From positions 35,441-99,440 of the forward strand of contig JANDLV010000006.1 of NCBI GenBank assembly GCA_024330185.1: a stretch of 64,000 nucleotides of DNA, read 5' to 3'. Under the pieces are notes generated by a model. The model worked only from the letters and a program-made list of their open reading frames with translations. It made no database searches and was not told the DNA's origin. Origin of the DNA: Candidatus Siliceabacter maunaloa (GTDB lineage: Bacteria; Actinomycetota; Thermoleophilia; Solirubrobacterales; Solirubrobacteraceae). The position numbers were made by a program, and so were the translations under genes. Shown piece after piece: positions 27,532-36,428 of the stretch (positions within the stretch are counted from its first letter, which is position 1; every line of letters starts with the position of its first letter).

Positions 27532-30114
27532 CTACTTGGCCTCCAGCCACGTCCGCCCGACGCCGACGTCCACGGCCAGCGGAGGCTCGCGGTCGTCCCA
27601 GACCTCGATCATGGCCCGCTCGATCGCGGGCCGGGCGGCCTCCACGGCGTCGGGCTCGCCCTCGAAGAGGATCTCGTCGTGGACGGTGAGCACGGCACGA
27701 ACGCCGCTCTCGCGCAGCGCTCGGTCGCAGGAGACCAGCGCCAGCTTCATGATGTCGGCGGCCGTGCCCTGGATGACCGTGTTGACCGCCAGGCGCTCGC
27801 CGAGCTTGCGCACCTGCCAGTTGCGCGCGCGCAGCTCGGGGATCTGGCGACGACGGCCCCACAGGGTCTTCACGTGCCCCTCCTCCCCGGCCTGCTCGAT
27901 GGTGGCCTCCATGAACGCCCTGACCGCGTCGAAGCGCTCGAGGTAGGTGTCGATGAAGCCCTTGGCCTCCTCGCGCGGGATGTTGAGGCGGTCGGCCAGG
28001 CCGAAGTCGCTCAGGCCGTAGACGATGCCGTAGTTGACCATCTTGGCCTTGGAGCGGTCCATCGGCGTCAGGTCCTCGGCCGGCTTGGCGAAGACGGTCG
28101 ACGCGGTCGCGGTGTGGACGTCCTCCCCGCGCTCGAAGACCTCCTTGAGCACCGGCTCGTCGGCGATGTGGGCCAGTACGCGCAGCTCGACCTGGGAGTA
28201 GTCGGCGCTGAGCAGGACGCACCCCTCGGCGGCCTCGAAGCAGCCGCGGATCTCGCGCCCCAGCTCGGTGCGGATGGGGACGTTCTGCATGTTGGGGTCC
28301 GTCGAGGCCAGGCGCCCGGTGGTCGCGACGGCCTGCAGGAAGGTCGTGTGGATGCGCCCCCGGGCGTCGCAGAGCTGGGGCAGCACGTCGAAGTAGGTCT
28401 TGATGAGCTGGTTGAGCTCGCGCCAGCGCTCGACCTTGGGGATGATCAGGTGCTCGTCGCGGATGGACTGCAGCACCCGCGCGTCGGTGGAGAAGCCGGT
28501 TTTCCCGCGGCGCTTCTTCGACAGCCCGAGCTTGACGAAGAGGATCTCCCCGAGCTGCTGGGGGGAGCCGATGACGAACTCGTCGCCGGCCAGTTCCCAG
28601 ACCTCCTGCTCGAGGCCGTGGATCTCACCACGGACCCGGTCGGCGATGCCCCGCAGTCGCTCGCTGTCCAGGCGCACGCCGGCGCGCTCCATCCCCCGCA
28701 GGACGTGCACGAGCGGCAGCTCGATCTCGTGGAGCAGCGGGGTCAGCCCGCGGTCGTCGAGCTGCTCGCGCTGCCAGGCGGCCAGGCCGCCGATCAGCAG
28801 CGCGTCGCGGGCGGCCGGATCCTCGCTGGTGGTGGCCAGCCCGCGCTCCTGCGCGAGCTCGGCCAGCGGATAGCCGCGCCGGGCGGGCTCCAGCAGGTAG
28901 GCGGCCAGGAGGGTGTCGTGGGCCACGCGCGGCGGGACGTCGTCCAGCGCCTTGACGTCGTGGCCGACCACCGGGCGGTCGCCCAGCGCGCGCGACAGGT
29001 CGAGGGGCGCCTCGCAGGGCCCGGCCAGCACCTCCCCGTCCCCGCCGGTGACCGCGAAGCGCGAGGTCGCGTCCTCGGTGAACAGCGCGCCCTCCTCGAC
29101 CTGCGGGGCGGCCAGCGCCACGGTCAGCTCCTCGTCGCCCAGCGCGGCCACATCGTCGAGCGTGCCCTCGCGCACGCGCGCTGACAGGGTGGTCGCGGCC
29201 TCGGGCGCGGGCGCCGCGTCGTCCTCGCCGAGAAGCTCCTCGAGGCGACGCAGCGGGTCGCGCAGCTCGAACTCGCGGAAGACGTCGCGCAGGCGCGAGC
29301 GGTCGGGCGCGCGGGCGACCTCCTCCCTGGGGTCGACGTCCACGGGCACATGGCGGTCGATGGTGGCCAGGCGCTTGGAGATCCGGGCGTCCTCGGCGTG
29401 GTTGACCAGGTTCTCCTTGCGCTTGGCGCCGGTGATCTCGTCCACCGCGCTCAGCACGCCCTCCAGGTCGCCGAAGCGCTGCAGGAGCTGGGAGGCCGTC
29501 TTGTCGCCGATCCCCGGCACCCCGGGGATGTTGTCGCTGGTGTCGCCCTTGAGGCCGTAGAAGTCGGGGACCAGCTCGGGCGGGATCCCGTAGCGCTCGC
29601 ACACCGCCTCGTGGTCGTAGAGCTTGGTCTCGGTGATGCCGCGCGCCGTGGCCATCACCTTGACCAGCCCCTCGGGATCGATGAGCTGGAAGGCGTCGCG
29701 ATCACCCGTGACGATGATCGTCGGGGTGGGCGGGTCGGTGTTGCGGGCGAGCTCGGCGATCGAGGCGATCACGTCGTCGGCCTCGTAGCCTTCGACCTTC
29801 ACGTTGCGATAGCCGAAGGCGTCGACCAGCGGCTCGAGCTGGGGCCACTGCTCCTTGAGCAGATCCGGCCGGCTGACGCGCTGGGCCTTGTAGTCGGCGT
29901 AGACCTCCTTGCGCCCGCTCATCCCCGCATCCCACACCACGATCGTCGGACGTTGCCCGTGCTCGGTGAGGATCTTCACCAGCATCGACGCGAATCCGAA
30001 GATCGCGTTGGTCGGAAACCCCGTCGATGTCGCAATCGACTCGGGCAGCGCGAAGAACGCGCGGTAGGCCAGCGAGTTGCCGTCGATGAGGTAGAGGGCG
30101 TCGTCGTCGCTCAC
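27532..30114 (-). CDS. polA: DNA polymerase I
   Basis: An 860-residue repair and Okazaki-fragment polymerase. The N-terminal 5'-3' exonuclease has LYLIDGNSLAYRAFFALP, VWDAGMSGRKEVYADYK, TGDRDAFQLI and GDTSDNIPGVPGIGDKTA. The middle 3'-5' exonuclease domain is degraded: I do not find its usual acidic triad, as in other actinobacterial Pol I. The polymerase domain has TGRLASTDPNMQNVP, LLSADYSQVELRVLAH (motif A), RSKAKMVNYGIVYGLSDFGL (motif B/O-helix) and LTVHDEILFE (motif C). Full length. It is read divergently from the zinc transporter operon. Confidence 0.97.
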   Translation of the reverse strand: MSDDDALYLIDGNSLAYRAFFALPESIATSTGFPTNAIFGFASMLVKILTEHGQRPTIVVWDAGMSGRKEVYADYKAQRVSRPDLLKEQWPQLEPLVDAFGYRNVKVEGYEADDVIASIAELARNTDPPTPTIIVTGDRDAFQLIDPEGLVKVMATARGITETKLYDHEAVCERYGIPPELVPDFYGLKGDTSDNIPGVPGIGDKTASQLLQRFGDLEGVLSAVDEITGAKRKENLVNHAEDARISKRLATIDRHVPVDVDPREEVARAPDRSRLRDVFREFELRDPLRRLEELLGEDDAAPAPEAATTLSARVREGTLDDVAALGDEELTVALAAPQVEEGALFTEDATSRFAVTGGDGEVLAGPCEAPLDLSRALGDRPVVGHDVKALDDVPPRVAHDTLLAAYLLEPARRGYPLAELAQERGLATTSEDPAARDALLIGGLAAWQREQLDDRGLTPLLHEIELPLVHVLRGMERAGVRLDSERLRGIADRVRGEIHGLEQEVWELAGDEFVIGSPQQLGEILFVKLGLSKKRRGKTGFSTDARVLQSIRDEHLIIPKVERWRELNQLIKTYFDVLPQLCDARGRIHTTFLQAVATTGRLASTDPNMQNVPIRTELGREIRGCFEAAEGCVLLSADYSQVELRVLAHIADEPVLKEVFERGEDVHTATASTVFAKPAEDLTPMDRSKAKMVNYGIVYGLSDFGLADRLNIPREEAKGFIDTYLERFDAVRAFMEATIEQAGEEGHVKTLWGRRRQIPELRARNWQVRKLGERLAVNTVIQGTAADIMKLALVSCDRALRESGVRAVLTVHDEILFEGEPDAVEAARPAIERAMIEVWDDREPPLAVDVGVGRTWLEAK

Positions 30115-30188
30115 GCCCGCCGGACCCTACCCGCGCCGGCGTGCGCGTCGTCAAACGAACCCCGGTCGTTTCCCGCTCTCTATCGCCA

Positions 30189-30208
30189 GTGAATTGCGTT
30201 AGGCTCAC
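30189..30208 (+). promoter_or_regulatory. Candidate promoter/operator of the zinc transporter operon
   Basis: GTGAATTGCGTTAGGCTCAC has mirror ends GTGA/TCAC (TGA-N12-TCA) and contains a -10-like TAGGCT (30200-30205). It lies 27 nt before the substrate-binding protein ATG. As a zur gene closes this locus, a Zur operator over the promoter is the simplest reading. It does not match the classical TGAAAATCATTTTCA form, so the call is tentative. Confidence 0.4.
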
Positions 30209-30234
30209 GCCACCTTCGAGACAAAGGACCGGGG

Positions 30235-31281
30235 ATGGCTTCTGAGATGCGGCTGTTGACGTCGTTGCTGGCGGCGTTGGCGGTGGTGAGCGGGTGCGGG
30301 GGCGACGATGAGGGCTCGACGACCGCTGCGGACGCTGGGTCTGCACAGCCGCAGTCGGCGCAGTCGGCCAAGTCGTTGTTGGAGGTGGGCACGACGGTGG
30401 CGCCGATCACGAGCATCGTGGCCAACGTCGGCGGCGACCGGGTGAAGATCACCGGTATCGTCCCGGAGGGCACCAACTCGCACACCTTCGAGCCCAAGCC
30501 GAGCGTCGCCGAACTGCTGTCGGAGGTCGATGTGCTCTACGTCAACGGGCTGGTTCTGGAGGAGCCGACCAAGGAGCTGGCGGAGGGAAGTCTCAAGGAC
30601 GGCGCGGAGATCGTCGAGCTGGGTACCAGGTCGATCCCCGAGAGCGAGTACGCCTATGACTCCTCGTTCCCCAAGGATGGCGGCAAGCCCAACCCGCACC
30701 TGTGGACGGACCCGACCTACGCGCGCAAGTACGCCGAGATCGTCCGCGACGACCTGTCTGAGCGCGACCCGGACAACGCGGACTACTACGCGGGCAACTT
30801 CGAGAGGTTCTCGGCGATGATCGACGAGCTCGACAAGGCGATGCGCGCTTCGTTCGACACCATCCCGCGGGAGAAGCGCAAGCTGCTGACCTACCACGAC
30901 GCCTACGCCTACTTCGGTAGGACCTACGGGTGGGACATCGTCGGCGCGATCCAGGTCTCAGACTTCGAGGACCCGACCGCCAAGGAGGTTTCCGGGCTGA
31001 TCGACCAGGTCAAGGCCGAGAAGGTCCCGGCGGTCTTCGGTTCGGAGGTCTTCCCGAGCCCGGTCCTCGAGCAGATCGGCAAGGAGGCCGGGGTGCGCTA
31101 CGTCGACGTGCTGCGCGACGACGACCTGCCCGGCGAGCCAGGGAGCCCGGAGCATTCGTGGGCCGGGTTGATGCACTTCGACTACGTCACGATGACCGAG
31201 GCGATGGGCGGTGACTCCAGTGCGCTGAAGGCGTTCACGCCGCGTGACGTCGCCACCGACAAGGCCGACTACCCGCAGTGA
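30235..31281 (+). CDS. znuA: Zinc/manganese ABC transporter substrate-binding lipoprotein
   Basis: A 348-residue cluster A-I metal-binding lipoprotein. The signal peptide ends in a lipobox (LAVVSGC), so it is lipid-anchored outside the membrane. Metal ligand candidates: His in GTNSHTFEPKPS, NPHLWTDP and LTYHDAYAYFG, and an Asp/Glu near the C-terminus. There is no His-rich loop, but a His-rich peptide is encoded 1.7 kb downstream. ATG 30235 follows a weak RBS (AAAGGACCGGGG); ATG 30247 is an alternative. Its TGA overlaps the next gene's GTG by 4 nt. Confidence 0.9.
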   Translation: MASEMRLLTSLLAALAVVSGCGGDDEGSTTAADAGSAQPQSAQSAKSLLEVGTTVAPITSIVANVGGDRVKITGIVPEGTNSHTFEPKPSVAELLSEVDVLYVNGLVLEEPTKELAEGSLKDGAEIVELGTRSIPESEYAYDSSFPKDGGKPNPHLWTDPTYARKYAEIVRDDLSERDPDNADYYAGNFERFSAMIDELDKAMRASFDTIPREKRKLLTYHDAYAYFGRTYGWDIVGAIQVSDFEDPTAKEVSGLIDQVKAEKVPAVFGSEVFPSPVLEQIGKEAGVRYVDVLRDDDLPGEPGSPEHSWAGLMHFDYVTMTEAMGGDSSALKAFTPRDVATDKADYPQ

Positions 31282-32069
31282 ACGGCGGTGAGCTCGTCCG
31301 CCTGGAGTCGGTGAGCTGCCGCTACAGCTCAGAGCCGGTGCTGCTCGGCGTCGACCTCTCGCTGAGTGAGCGGCAGTTCGTCGGGGTGGTCGGCCCGTCG
31401 GGGTCGGGCAAGACGACGCTGTTGAAGGCGGTCATGGGGACCGTCGCGCACCACGCCGGCACGGTGCATCGCCGGGCGGGTCTGCGGATGGCCTACGTCC
31501 CGCAGGTCGAGACGGTCAACTGGAGCTTCCCGATCACGGTCGCCGAATGCGTGATCATGGCCCGCCCGGGCAGGCGGGTTCCGTGGGCCAGCCGCAGCGA
31601 GCGCGCCGAGGCCGCGCGCGTGCTCGAGCGCCTCGGGCTCGCGGGCCTCGGGGACCGGCACATCCGCGAGCTCTCCGGCGGCCAGCAGCAGCGGGTGTTC
31701 ATCGCCCGTGCGCTGCTGCGTGGGCCCGAGCTGCTGCTGATGGACGAACCGACCTCCGGCGTCGACGTCCGCCTGCGCCACGAGGTCCTGCATCTCCTAG
31801 ACGACCTCAACGCGGCGGGCCTGGCCATTGTGCTGACCACCCACGACCTCAACGGGATCGCCGCGCACCTGCCGCGCCTGGTCTGCCTGAACCGGTCGGT
31901 CATCGGGGCCGGCCGCCCCCGGGACGTCCTCACACCAGAGGTGCTCGAGGCGACCTACGGCGCCAGCATGGAGGTCCTCGAACACGGCGGCATGCCCGTC
32001 GTCATCGACGGCTTTCACCACCACCACGACCACCCGGCGCAGCGCGACCCAGCGGAGGTGACGCGATGA
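31278..32069 (+). CDS. znuC: Zinc/manganese ABC transporter ATP-binding protein
   Basis: A 263-residue ABC ATPase: Walker A GPSGSGKTTLLKAV, Q-loop VPQVE, signature LSGGQQQRVFIARAL, Walker B LLLMDEPTSGVD, and switch His in TTHDLN. It ends in a His-rich tail (FHHHHDHP) that may sense or buffer metal. GTG start overlapping the znuA stop (GTGA); it overlaps the permease by 4 nt as well, so the three genes are coupled. Confidence 0.95.
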   Translation: MNGGELVRLESVSCRYSSEPVLLGVDLSLSERQFVGVVGPSGSGKTTLLKAVMGTVAHHAGTVHRRAGLRMAYVPQVETVNWSFPITVAECVIMARPGRRVPWASRSERAEAARVLERLGLAGLGDRHIRELSGGQQQRVFIARALLRGPELLLMDEPTSGVDVRLRHEVLHLLDDLNAAGLAIVLTTHDLNGIAAHLPRLVCLNRSVIGAGRPRDVLTPEVLEATYGASMEVLEHGGMPVVIDGFHHHHDHPAQRDPAEVTR

Positions 32070-32935
32070 TCGACGAGCTGCTGCGGCCCTTCGACTACGA
32101 GTTCTTCAGAAACGGCCTCGCCGTGGCCACGCTGGCCGGCGCGCTGTGCGGCCTGATCGGCGTCTACGTCGTGCTCAAGGGCATGAGCTACATCGGGCAC
32201 GGACTCTCCCACGCGATCTTCGGCGGCTTCGCAGCCAGCGCCCTGCTCGGCGTCAACTTCATCCTCGGCGCCGGCGCCTGGGGGATCGCCTCGGCGCTGA
32301 TGATCAACGGCGTCACACGCCGCCGCCTGATCGGCTCCGACGCGGCGATCGGCGTCATCACCACCGCCTCCTTCGCGCTCGGCCTCGCCCTTGTCGCCCT
32401 GTTCGGCACGACCGGACGCAGCTTCGATGCCGCGCTCTTCGGCAGCATCCTGGGCGTCTCGGCGGGCGACGTCGCGCTGGTCGCCGCGGTCGCCGCCGCG
32501 ACCAGCGGGCTGATCTTCCTGCGCTACCGGTCCCTGATGTTCACGACCTTCGACCCCGATGTCGCCGATGCCAGCGGGGTGAGCACCGCGCGGCTCGACG
32601 CGCTGCTGATGGTCGCCCTGGCCGCCTCTATCCTGGCCACGATGCAGGTTCTGGGGGTGACGCTGATCGCCGCGACGCTCGTCATCCCGCCGACGGTCGC
32701 GCGGATGGTCACCAACTCGTTCTCGCGGATGCTGGCCTACTCGACGGCGATCGGGGCGACCTGCGGCTTCGTCGGGATGAACCTCAGCTACCACCTCGAC
32801 GTGCAGTCCGGACCCACGATCGTGCTCGTCGGCGCGACCCTCTTCGCGCTGGTCTTCGCCGTCACCGGCGCGCGCGGGCGCCAGCGCGCCGGCGGTGTCA
32901 CGGCCCGACTCGGCCCGATGCGCGCCAACGGCTGA
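32066..32935 (+). CDS. znuB: Zinc/manganese ABC transporter permease
   Basis: A 289-residue integral membrane protein of the ABC-3 (ZnuB/MntB) family with eight or so membrane helices. Family features: VVLKGMSYIGHGLSHAIFGG near the start, SDAAIGVITTASFALGLALV, and the LGVTLIAATLVIPPTVARM coupling segment. ATG 32066 overlaps the znuC stop by 4 nt. With znuA and znuC it forms a complete importer; zur two genes on would control it. Confidence 0.95.
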   Translation: MIDELLRPFDYEFFRNGLAVATLAGALCGLIGVYVVLKGMSYIGHGLSHAIFGGFAASALLGVNFILGAGAWGIASALMINGVTRRRLIGSDAAIGVITTASFALGLALVALFGTTGRSFDAALFGSILGVSAGDVALVAAVAAATSGLIFLRYRSLMFTTFDPDVADASGVSTARLDALLMVALAASILATMQVLGVTLIAATLVIPPTVARMVTNSFSRMLAYSTAIGATCGFVGMNLSYHLDVQSGPTIVLVGATLFALVFAVTGARGRQRAGGVTARLGPMRANG

Positions 32936-32950
32936 ACGCCCGCCAGAGCA

Positions 32951-33145
32951 TCAGTGGCCGTGGGTGTGCTCCTCCTCGAGCCCCTCCTGGTGCGGGTGCG
33001 GATGACTGTGCACGACATCACCATGGGTATGCTCGTGCTCGTGCTCGACGTGCTCGTGGTCATGCTCGATGTGCGCGTGCTCGTGCACGACATCACCATG
33101 GGTGTGCTCGTGGCTGTGGACGCGCTCGGCTTCCTGCTCGGGCAT
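32951..33145 (-). CDS. Small His-rich metal-binding protein
   Basis: A 64-residue peptide in which about one third of residues are His, mostly in HEH and HTHGDVVHSHPHPH patterns, ending GLEEEHTHGH. Very similar His-rich peptides occur beside zinc transport genes in actinobacteria and are thought to buffer or hand over zinc. ATG 33145 is fixed by GAGGAG 5 nt upstream; the longer frame from 33205 lacks an RBS. It is divergent from zur, with only 50 nt between them, so zur and this gene probably share an operator. Internal duplication: a 30-nt segment (CACGACATCACCATGGGT...) is present twice, 79 nt apart. Confidence 0.75.
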   Translation of the reverse strand: MPEQEAERVHSHEHTHGDVVHEHAHIEHDHEHVEHEHEHTHGDVVHSHPHPHQEGLEEEHTHGH

Positions 33146-33195
33146 ATCGCTCCTCGGATCGACTAGTCGGTAGCGTTGAACCGAGACTAACCAGG

Positions 33196-33657
33196 ATGAC
33201 GCCACAGGCCCCGCATCCGCACGGACACCACCACCCGCCGCCTCCGGGGCCCGCGTCGCTGCGCTCGCGCGGCCGCCGCCTGACGCGTCAGCGCGAGCTC
33301 GTCTGGGAGGCGCTGACCGCCACCCCGGACACGCACCTCAGCGCCGAGCAGATCGCCGCCTACGTCCATCAGCACGCTCCGAGCGTCAGCGCGACGACGA
33401 TCTACCGATCCCTCGACGTGCTCGTCACCGAAGGGCTCGTGCTGCGCACCGAGTTGGGCGCCGATCGCAGCTTCTACGAACCCGCCCACGAGCACCGCCA
33501 CCACCACGTCGTCTGCCGTGATTGCGGCAAGGTCACCCACCTGCACGACGACCTGCTCGGCGAGCTGCCCGCTCGAGTCAACGCCGCCAGCGGGTATGTT
33601 CTCGGCACCGAGGAGATCACCCTCTTCGGACACTGCCCCGCCTGCCGCGAGCCCTGA
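33196..33657 (+). CDS. zur: Zinc uptake regulator, Fur family
   Basis: A 153-residue repressor. After a His/Pro-rich start (HPHGHHHPPPPGPA) comes the winged helix (RRLTRQRELVWEALTATPDT, SAEQIAAYV, SATTIYRSLDVLVTEGLVLR) and the dimerisation domain with metal ligands HEHRHHHVVCRDCGK and HLHDDLL. CRDC and CPAC are the two Cys pairs of the structural zinc site. The many His suggest Zur rather than Fur; the neighbouring zinc transporter agrees. The short divergent region (33146-33195) holds TAGTCGG...CCGAGACTA, a weak mirror repeat that may be an autoregulatory operator. Confidence 0.9.
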   Translation: MTPQAPHPHGHHHPPPPGPASLRSRGRRLTRQRELVWEALTATPDTHLSAEQIAAYVHQHAPSVSATTIYRSLDVLVTEGLVLRTELGADRSFYEPAHEHRHHHVVCRDCGKVTHLHDDLLGELPARVNAASGYVLGTEEITLFGHCPACREP

Positions 33658-33763
33658 GACCGCGATCGGCGCGCAGCGAACCGACCGCACGCCCTGTCAG
33701 CGCCGACCGGGCCGCGGGCAGGGGATGATTCGTGTGCGAACGCACCGCACGGTCAGCTGAGCT

Positions 33764-35194
33764 TCAGACGATCTGTGGGACGGCCTGGGCGGTGAGCATG
33801 CAGCCTGCCCCCAGGATGATCAGCGCTGACACCGCGGGCAGGGTCGCGATCACCCGGCTGGGGATCCGCAGCCGGCCGCTGACTCCGCGTGCGGAGACGA
33901 CCAGCAAGCCGAGGATGATGAGCGTGGTGGCCAGGCCGACGCTGAACGCGACGATGAGCGCCATGCCCAGAGCGACCTGCTGCTGGGCCACGGCCGCCAG
34001 CAGCACGACCAGCGCCGAGGGGCACGGGATCAGCCCCGCCGCGGCGCCCATGCCCAGCACGCCCTTCCAGCTCAGCTCGTCGGGCATGTGGTGATGGTGC
34101 CCGTGGCTATGCCCGTGGCCATCGTGCTCGTGATGGTGGTCTTGGTGGCCGTGGTGATGGTGGGGCCAGCGATCGTGGTCGTGGGCCCCATGCCCACGGG
34201 CCCGCCGCGCCGCGCGCACCCGCGAGCGCAGCACACCCGCGCCGATGGCCACGACCATGAGACCCGACACGAGGGTCAGCCACGGATACAGGTCCTCGGG
34301 GAGCACGTACTGCGACAACAGCAACGTCACCAGCCCCAGCGCGAACACCCCGATGGTGTGCGTCGCGGTGACCACGCCCCCCAGCGCCACCGCGTGGCGC
34401 GCCGTACCGCGCGTGCCCACGAGGTAGGCAGCCACCATCGCCTTGCCATGGCCCGGCGACAGCGCGTGCAGCGCGCCCCAGGCCAGCGCGGCGAACAGCA
34501 GGAAGACCAGGACCTCCTCACCGGCGGCCGCCTGCGCGAACACCCCCGCGAATCCGCTGCCGCCGTCGTCGGCCTCGCTGCGCTGCGCCGGCTCCCCGGG
34601 CGCCGGCGGGGCGACGAGCGTCCCGTCTCCTGGCTCGACGGCGAAGGTCGCCATACGCTGATCGGGTGGGCTGCCCAGGATCGCCTGGGGGTAGGTCCGC
34701 AACCCGTCGGTGGGGTCGCCCGAGGGAACGTCGGTGCGCACGGCGGTGCCCTCGCCGGCCAGCGGGACGATGGCCCGCCAGCCCTGGCGATCCGGGAAGG
34801 ACTGCAGCCGCAGCTCCACCCGGCTCGGGCCGTCGACGGGCGCTCGCAGGGTCAGCTCGACCCGTGTGGTCTTCAACCCGCCCTGGCCGGGCAGGAACGC
34901 GATGCGCGGCGCGGCCACCTCGCGCAGAGCGACCTCCCGGCCGTCCACGACGAGGGCAAGCCCTCGCCGCCCCTCTTCGCGCACCTGGCCCAGGAGCTGC
35001 TCGGCGCTCAACCGGCGATCCTGGAAGGTCGGGATCTCCGCCTTGTCGAGCACCCAGCGCACGTCCACGCGGCCATCGGAGATCGCGACCTGCGCCTGCT
35101 GGTTGACCGTGAAGTTCCCGAGGGGGTGGGCCTGCGCCACGGCCGGAAGCGCCAGTGCGAGCAGTGTGGCCACGCACAGCGCCCAGCGCCTCAT
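33764..35194 (-). CDS. NicO/RcnA-type nickel-cobalt transporter with exported N-terminal domain
   Basis: A 476-residue membrane protein. The signal peptide ends AVAQAHPLG; residues about 25-220 form an outside beta-rich domain, then membrane helices carry ALSPGHGKAMVAAYLVG and TATHTIGVFALG, the HxxxD/GHG-type motifs of the NicO family. A cytosolic loop between helices is packed with His (WPHHHHGHQDHHHEHDGHGH), followed by PCPSALVVLLAAVA and the final helices. It likely moves Ni, Co or a related ion, in a direction I cannot tell. ATG overlaps the TPR gene's stop (ATGA). It converges with zur; the 106-nt gap holds no clear terminator. Confidence 0.88.
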   Translation of the reverse strand: MRRWALCVATLLALALPAVAQAHPLGNFTVNQQAQVAISDGRVDVRWVLDKAEIPTFQDRRLSAEQLLGQVREEGRRGLALVVDGREVALREVAAPRIAFLPGQGGLKTTRVELTLRAPVDGPSRVELRLQSFPDRQGWRAIVPLAGEGTAVRTDVPSGDPTDGLRTYPQAILGSPPDQRMATFAVEPGDGTLVAPPAPGEPAQRSEADDGGSGFAGVFAQAAAGEEVLVFLLFAALAWGALHALSPGHGKAMVAAYLVGTRGTARHAVALGGVVTATHTIGVFALGLVTLLLSQYVLPEDLYPWLTLVSGLMVVAIGAGVLRSRVRAARRARGHGAHDHDRWPHHHHGHQDHHHEHDGHGHSHGHHHHMPDELSWKGVLGMGAAAGLIPCPSALVVLLAAVAQQQVALGMALIVAFSVGLATTLIILGLLVVSARGVSGRLRIPSRVIATLPAVSALIILGAGCMLTAQAVPQIV

Positions 35195-36423
35195 CGCAGC
35201 TCCTCGAGGGCCCTGCGGGCCTTGGGGGCGCGCACCGGCGAGAAGTCGGGGTTGCGCTCCAGCGCGGCCTCGAGGAAGGAGATCGCCTCGTCGCGCTCTC
35301 CGGCCGCGCGCGCCGCCATGCCGGCGTGGTACAGCACGGTGGGCTCCTGCCAGCCCAGCTTCAACGAGCGCCGCGCCCAGGCCAGGCCCCGCTCGGGATC
35401 CCCGGCGCGCGTGAGCGCCCAACCCATCGCGTCGGCGGAGCGCACGCTGGGCGCCGCCTCCCATGTCTGGCGGGCGAGGCGCACAGCGCGGGAGGGGTCG
35501 CCATGGTCGGCCACGAAGCGAGCCTGCAGGGGCTCGATGTTGTCGCCCTGAGCGGCGGCCAGGCGCAGCTGCACGTCGGCCAGGGCGAAGGTCTCGCGCG
35601 CGCTCGCCGTGCGCCCAGCGGCAAGCTCGGCCTCCCCCAGCGCGATCACGTACCCGGGAAGCGGAAGACGGTCGACGATCTCCCGGTAGGTGGCGATCGC
35701 CTCATCGAGCCGCCCCGATGCCCCGTCCAGCTCGGCAAGGCCGACGCGCGCGGGCACATACCCGGCGACCTGGGCGAGCGCGGTCTCGTACGCGCGCCGC
35801 GCGGCGCCAGACCGGCCGCGTGTGGCCTCGAGATCGCCGAGCAGCGTCTGAACGTAGGCGACGTTCTCGGGCACCTGGCCGCCGGCCGACACGGCCAGGG
35901 CCATCGCCTCGGTCGCGCCGTCGAGGTCGCCGTGCAGCTCGCGGAAGTACGAGACGCGCGCGTAGGAGGCCAGGTTCGGACGCAGGTCCATCATCTCCTG
36001 CAACGAGCGGCGGGCCGCCTGGTAGTTGCCCAGCTCGACCTGGGCATCGACGAGCACCGTGTACGGTCGCGCGAGGTCGCGGCCCAGCCGGCGCGCCGTC
36101 TTCCCGTAGCGCAGTCCTTCGCGGAAGTCATGCCGTGCCAGGGCCAGTGTTCCCATCCCGATCGTCGCGTCGAGGTTCTTCGGGTCGCGGTCCAGCGCAC
36201 GGCGCAGAAGCGCCTCCGCCCGCGCATAGTTCGCGGGATCGGCGCTCTCCCGGGCCCGTTGCAGCTGGGCCTGCCCCTTCTGGGCCAGGCTCGCCGCCGC
36301 GACGACCTCGCCCCGCGACGCCGGCTGCGCCGTGTCGCCGAGCGCCGTGAAGGCACCCAGCGCCACGACGAACACCACGGCCGGTACGGCGAGGACGCGC
36401 CCGCTCGCCAGGCGGCGGCCCAT
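35191..36423 (-). CDS. Tetratricopeptide-repeat protein, membrane-anchored
   Basis: A 410-residue protein with one N-terminal membrane segment (VLAVPAVVFVVALGAFTALG) and then about eight TPR-like helix pairs (ARAEALLRRALDRDPKNLDA, RPYTVLVDAQVELGNYQAAR, EPTVLYHAGMAARAAGERDE). It would sit outside the membrane as a protein-binding scaffold. It lies between DUF4331 (5 nt upstream) and the NicO transporter (4-nt overlap). The DUF4331-TPR-NicO order suggests the three work together, with the TPR protein linking the exported DUF4331 protein to the transporter; that is inference. Confidence 0.85.
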   Translation of the reverse strand: MGRRLASGRVLAVPAVVFVVALGAFTALGDTAQPASRGEVVAAASLAQKGQAQLQRARESADPANYARAEALLRRALDRDPKNLDATIGMGTLALARHDFREGLRYGKTARRLGRDLARPYTVLVDAQVELGNYQAARRSLQEMMDLRPNLASYARVSYFRELHGDLDGATEAMALAVSAGGQVPENVAYVQTLLGDLEATRGRSGAARRAYETALAQVAGYVPARVGLAELDGASGRLDEAIATYREIVDRLPLPGYVIALGEAELAAGRTASARETFALADVQLRLAAAQGDNIEPLQARFVADHGDPSRAVRLARQTWEAAPSVRSADAMGWALTRAGDPERGLAWARRSLKLGWQEPTVLYHAGMAARAAGERDEAISFLEAALERNPDFSPVRAPKARRALEELR

Positions 36424-36428
36424 CGCGC

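Noticed and set aside
32954..33166. Hydrophobic plus-strand frame (VLVLDVLVVMLDVRVLV) that looks like a membrane peptide
   Set aside because: It is the complement of the His-rich coding sequence; CAC/CAT codons read as GTG/ATG on the other strand. The minus frame has a good RBS.
33658..33763. Terminator between zur and the NicO-type gene
   Set aside because: Only short or poorly paired stems (for example GTGCG/CGCAC) are visible, so no terminator is called.
34088..34200. Hydrophobic plus-strand start (MVMVPVAMPVAIVLVM)
   Set aside because: Shadow of the His-rich loop of the NicO-type transporter on the minus strand.
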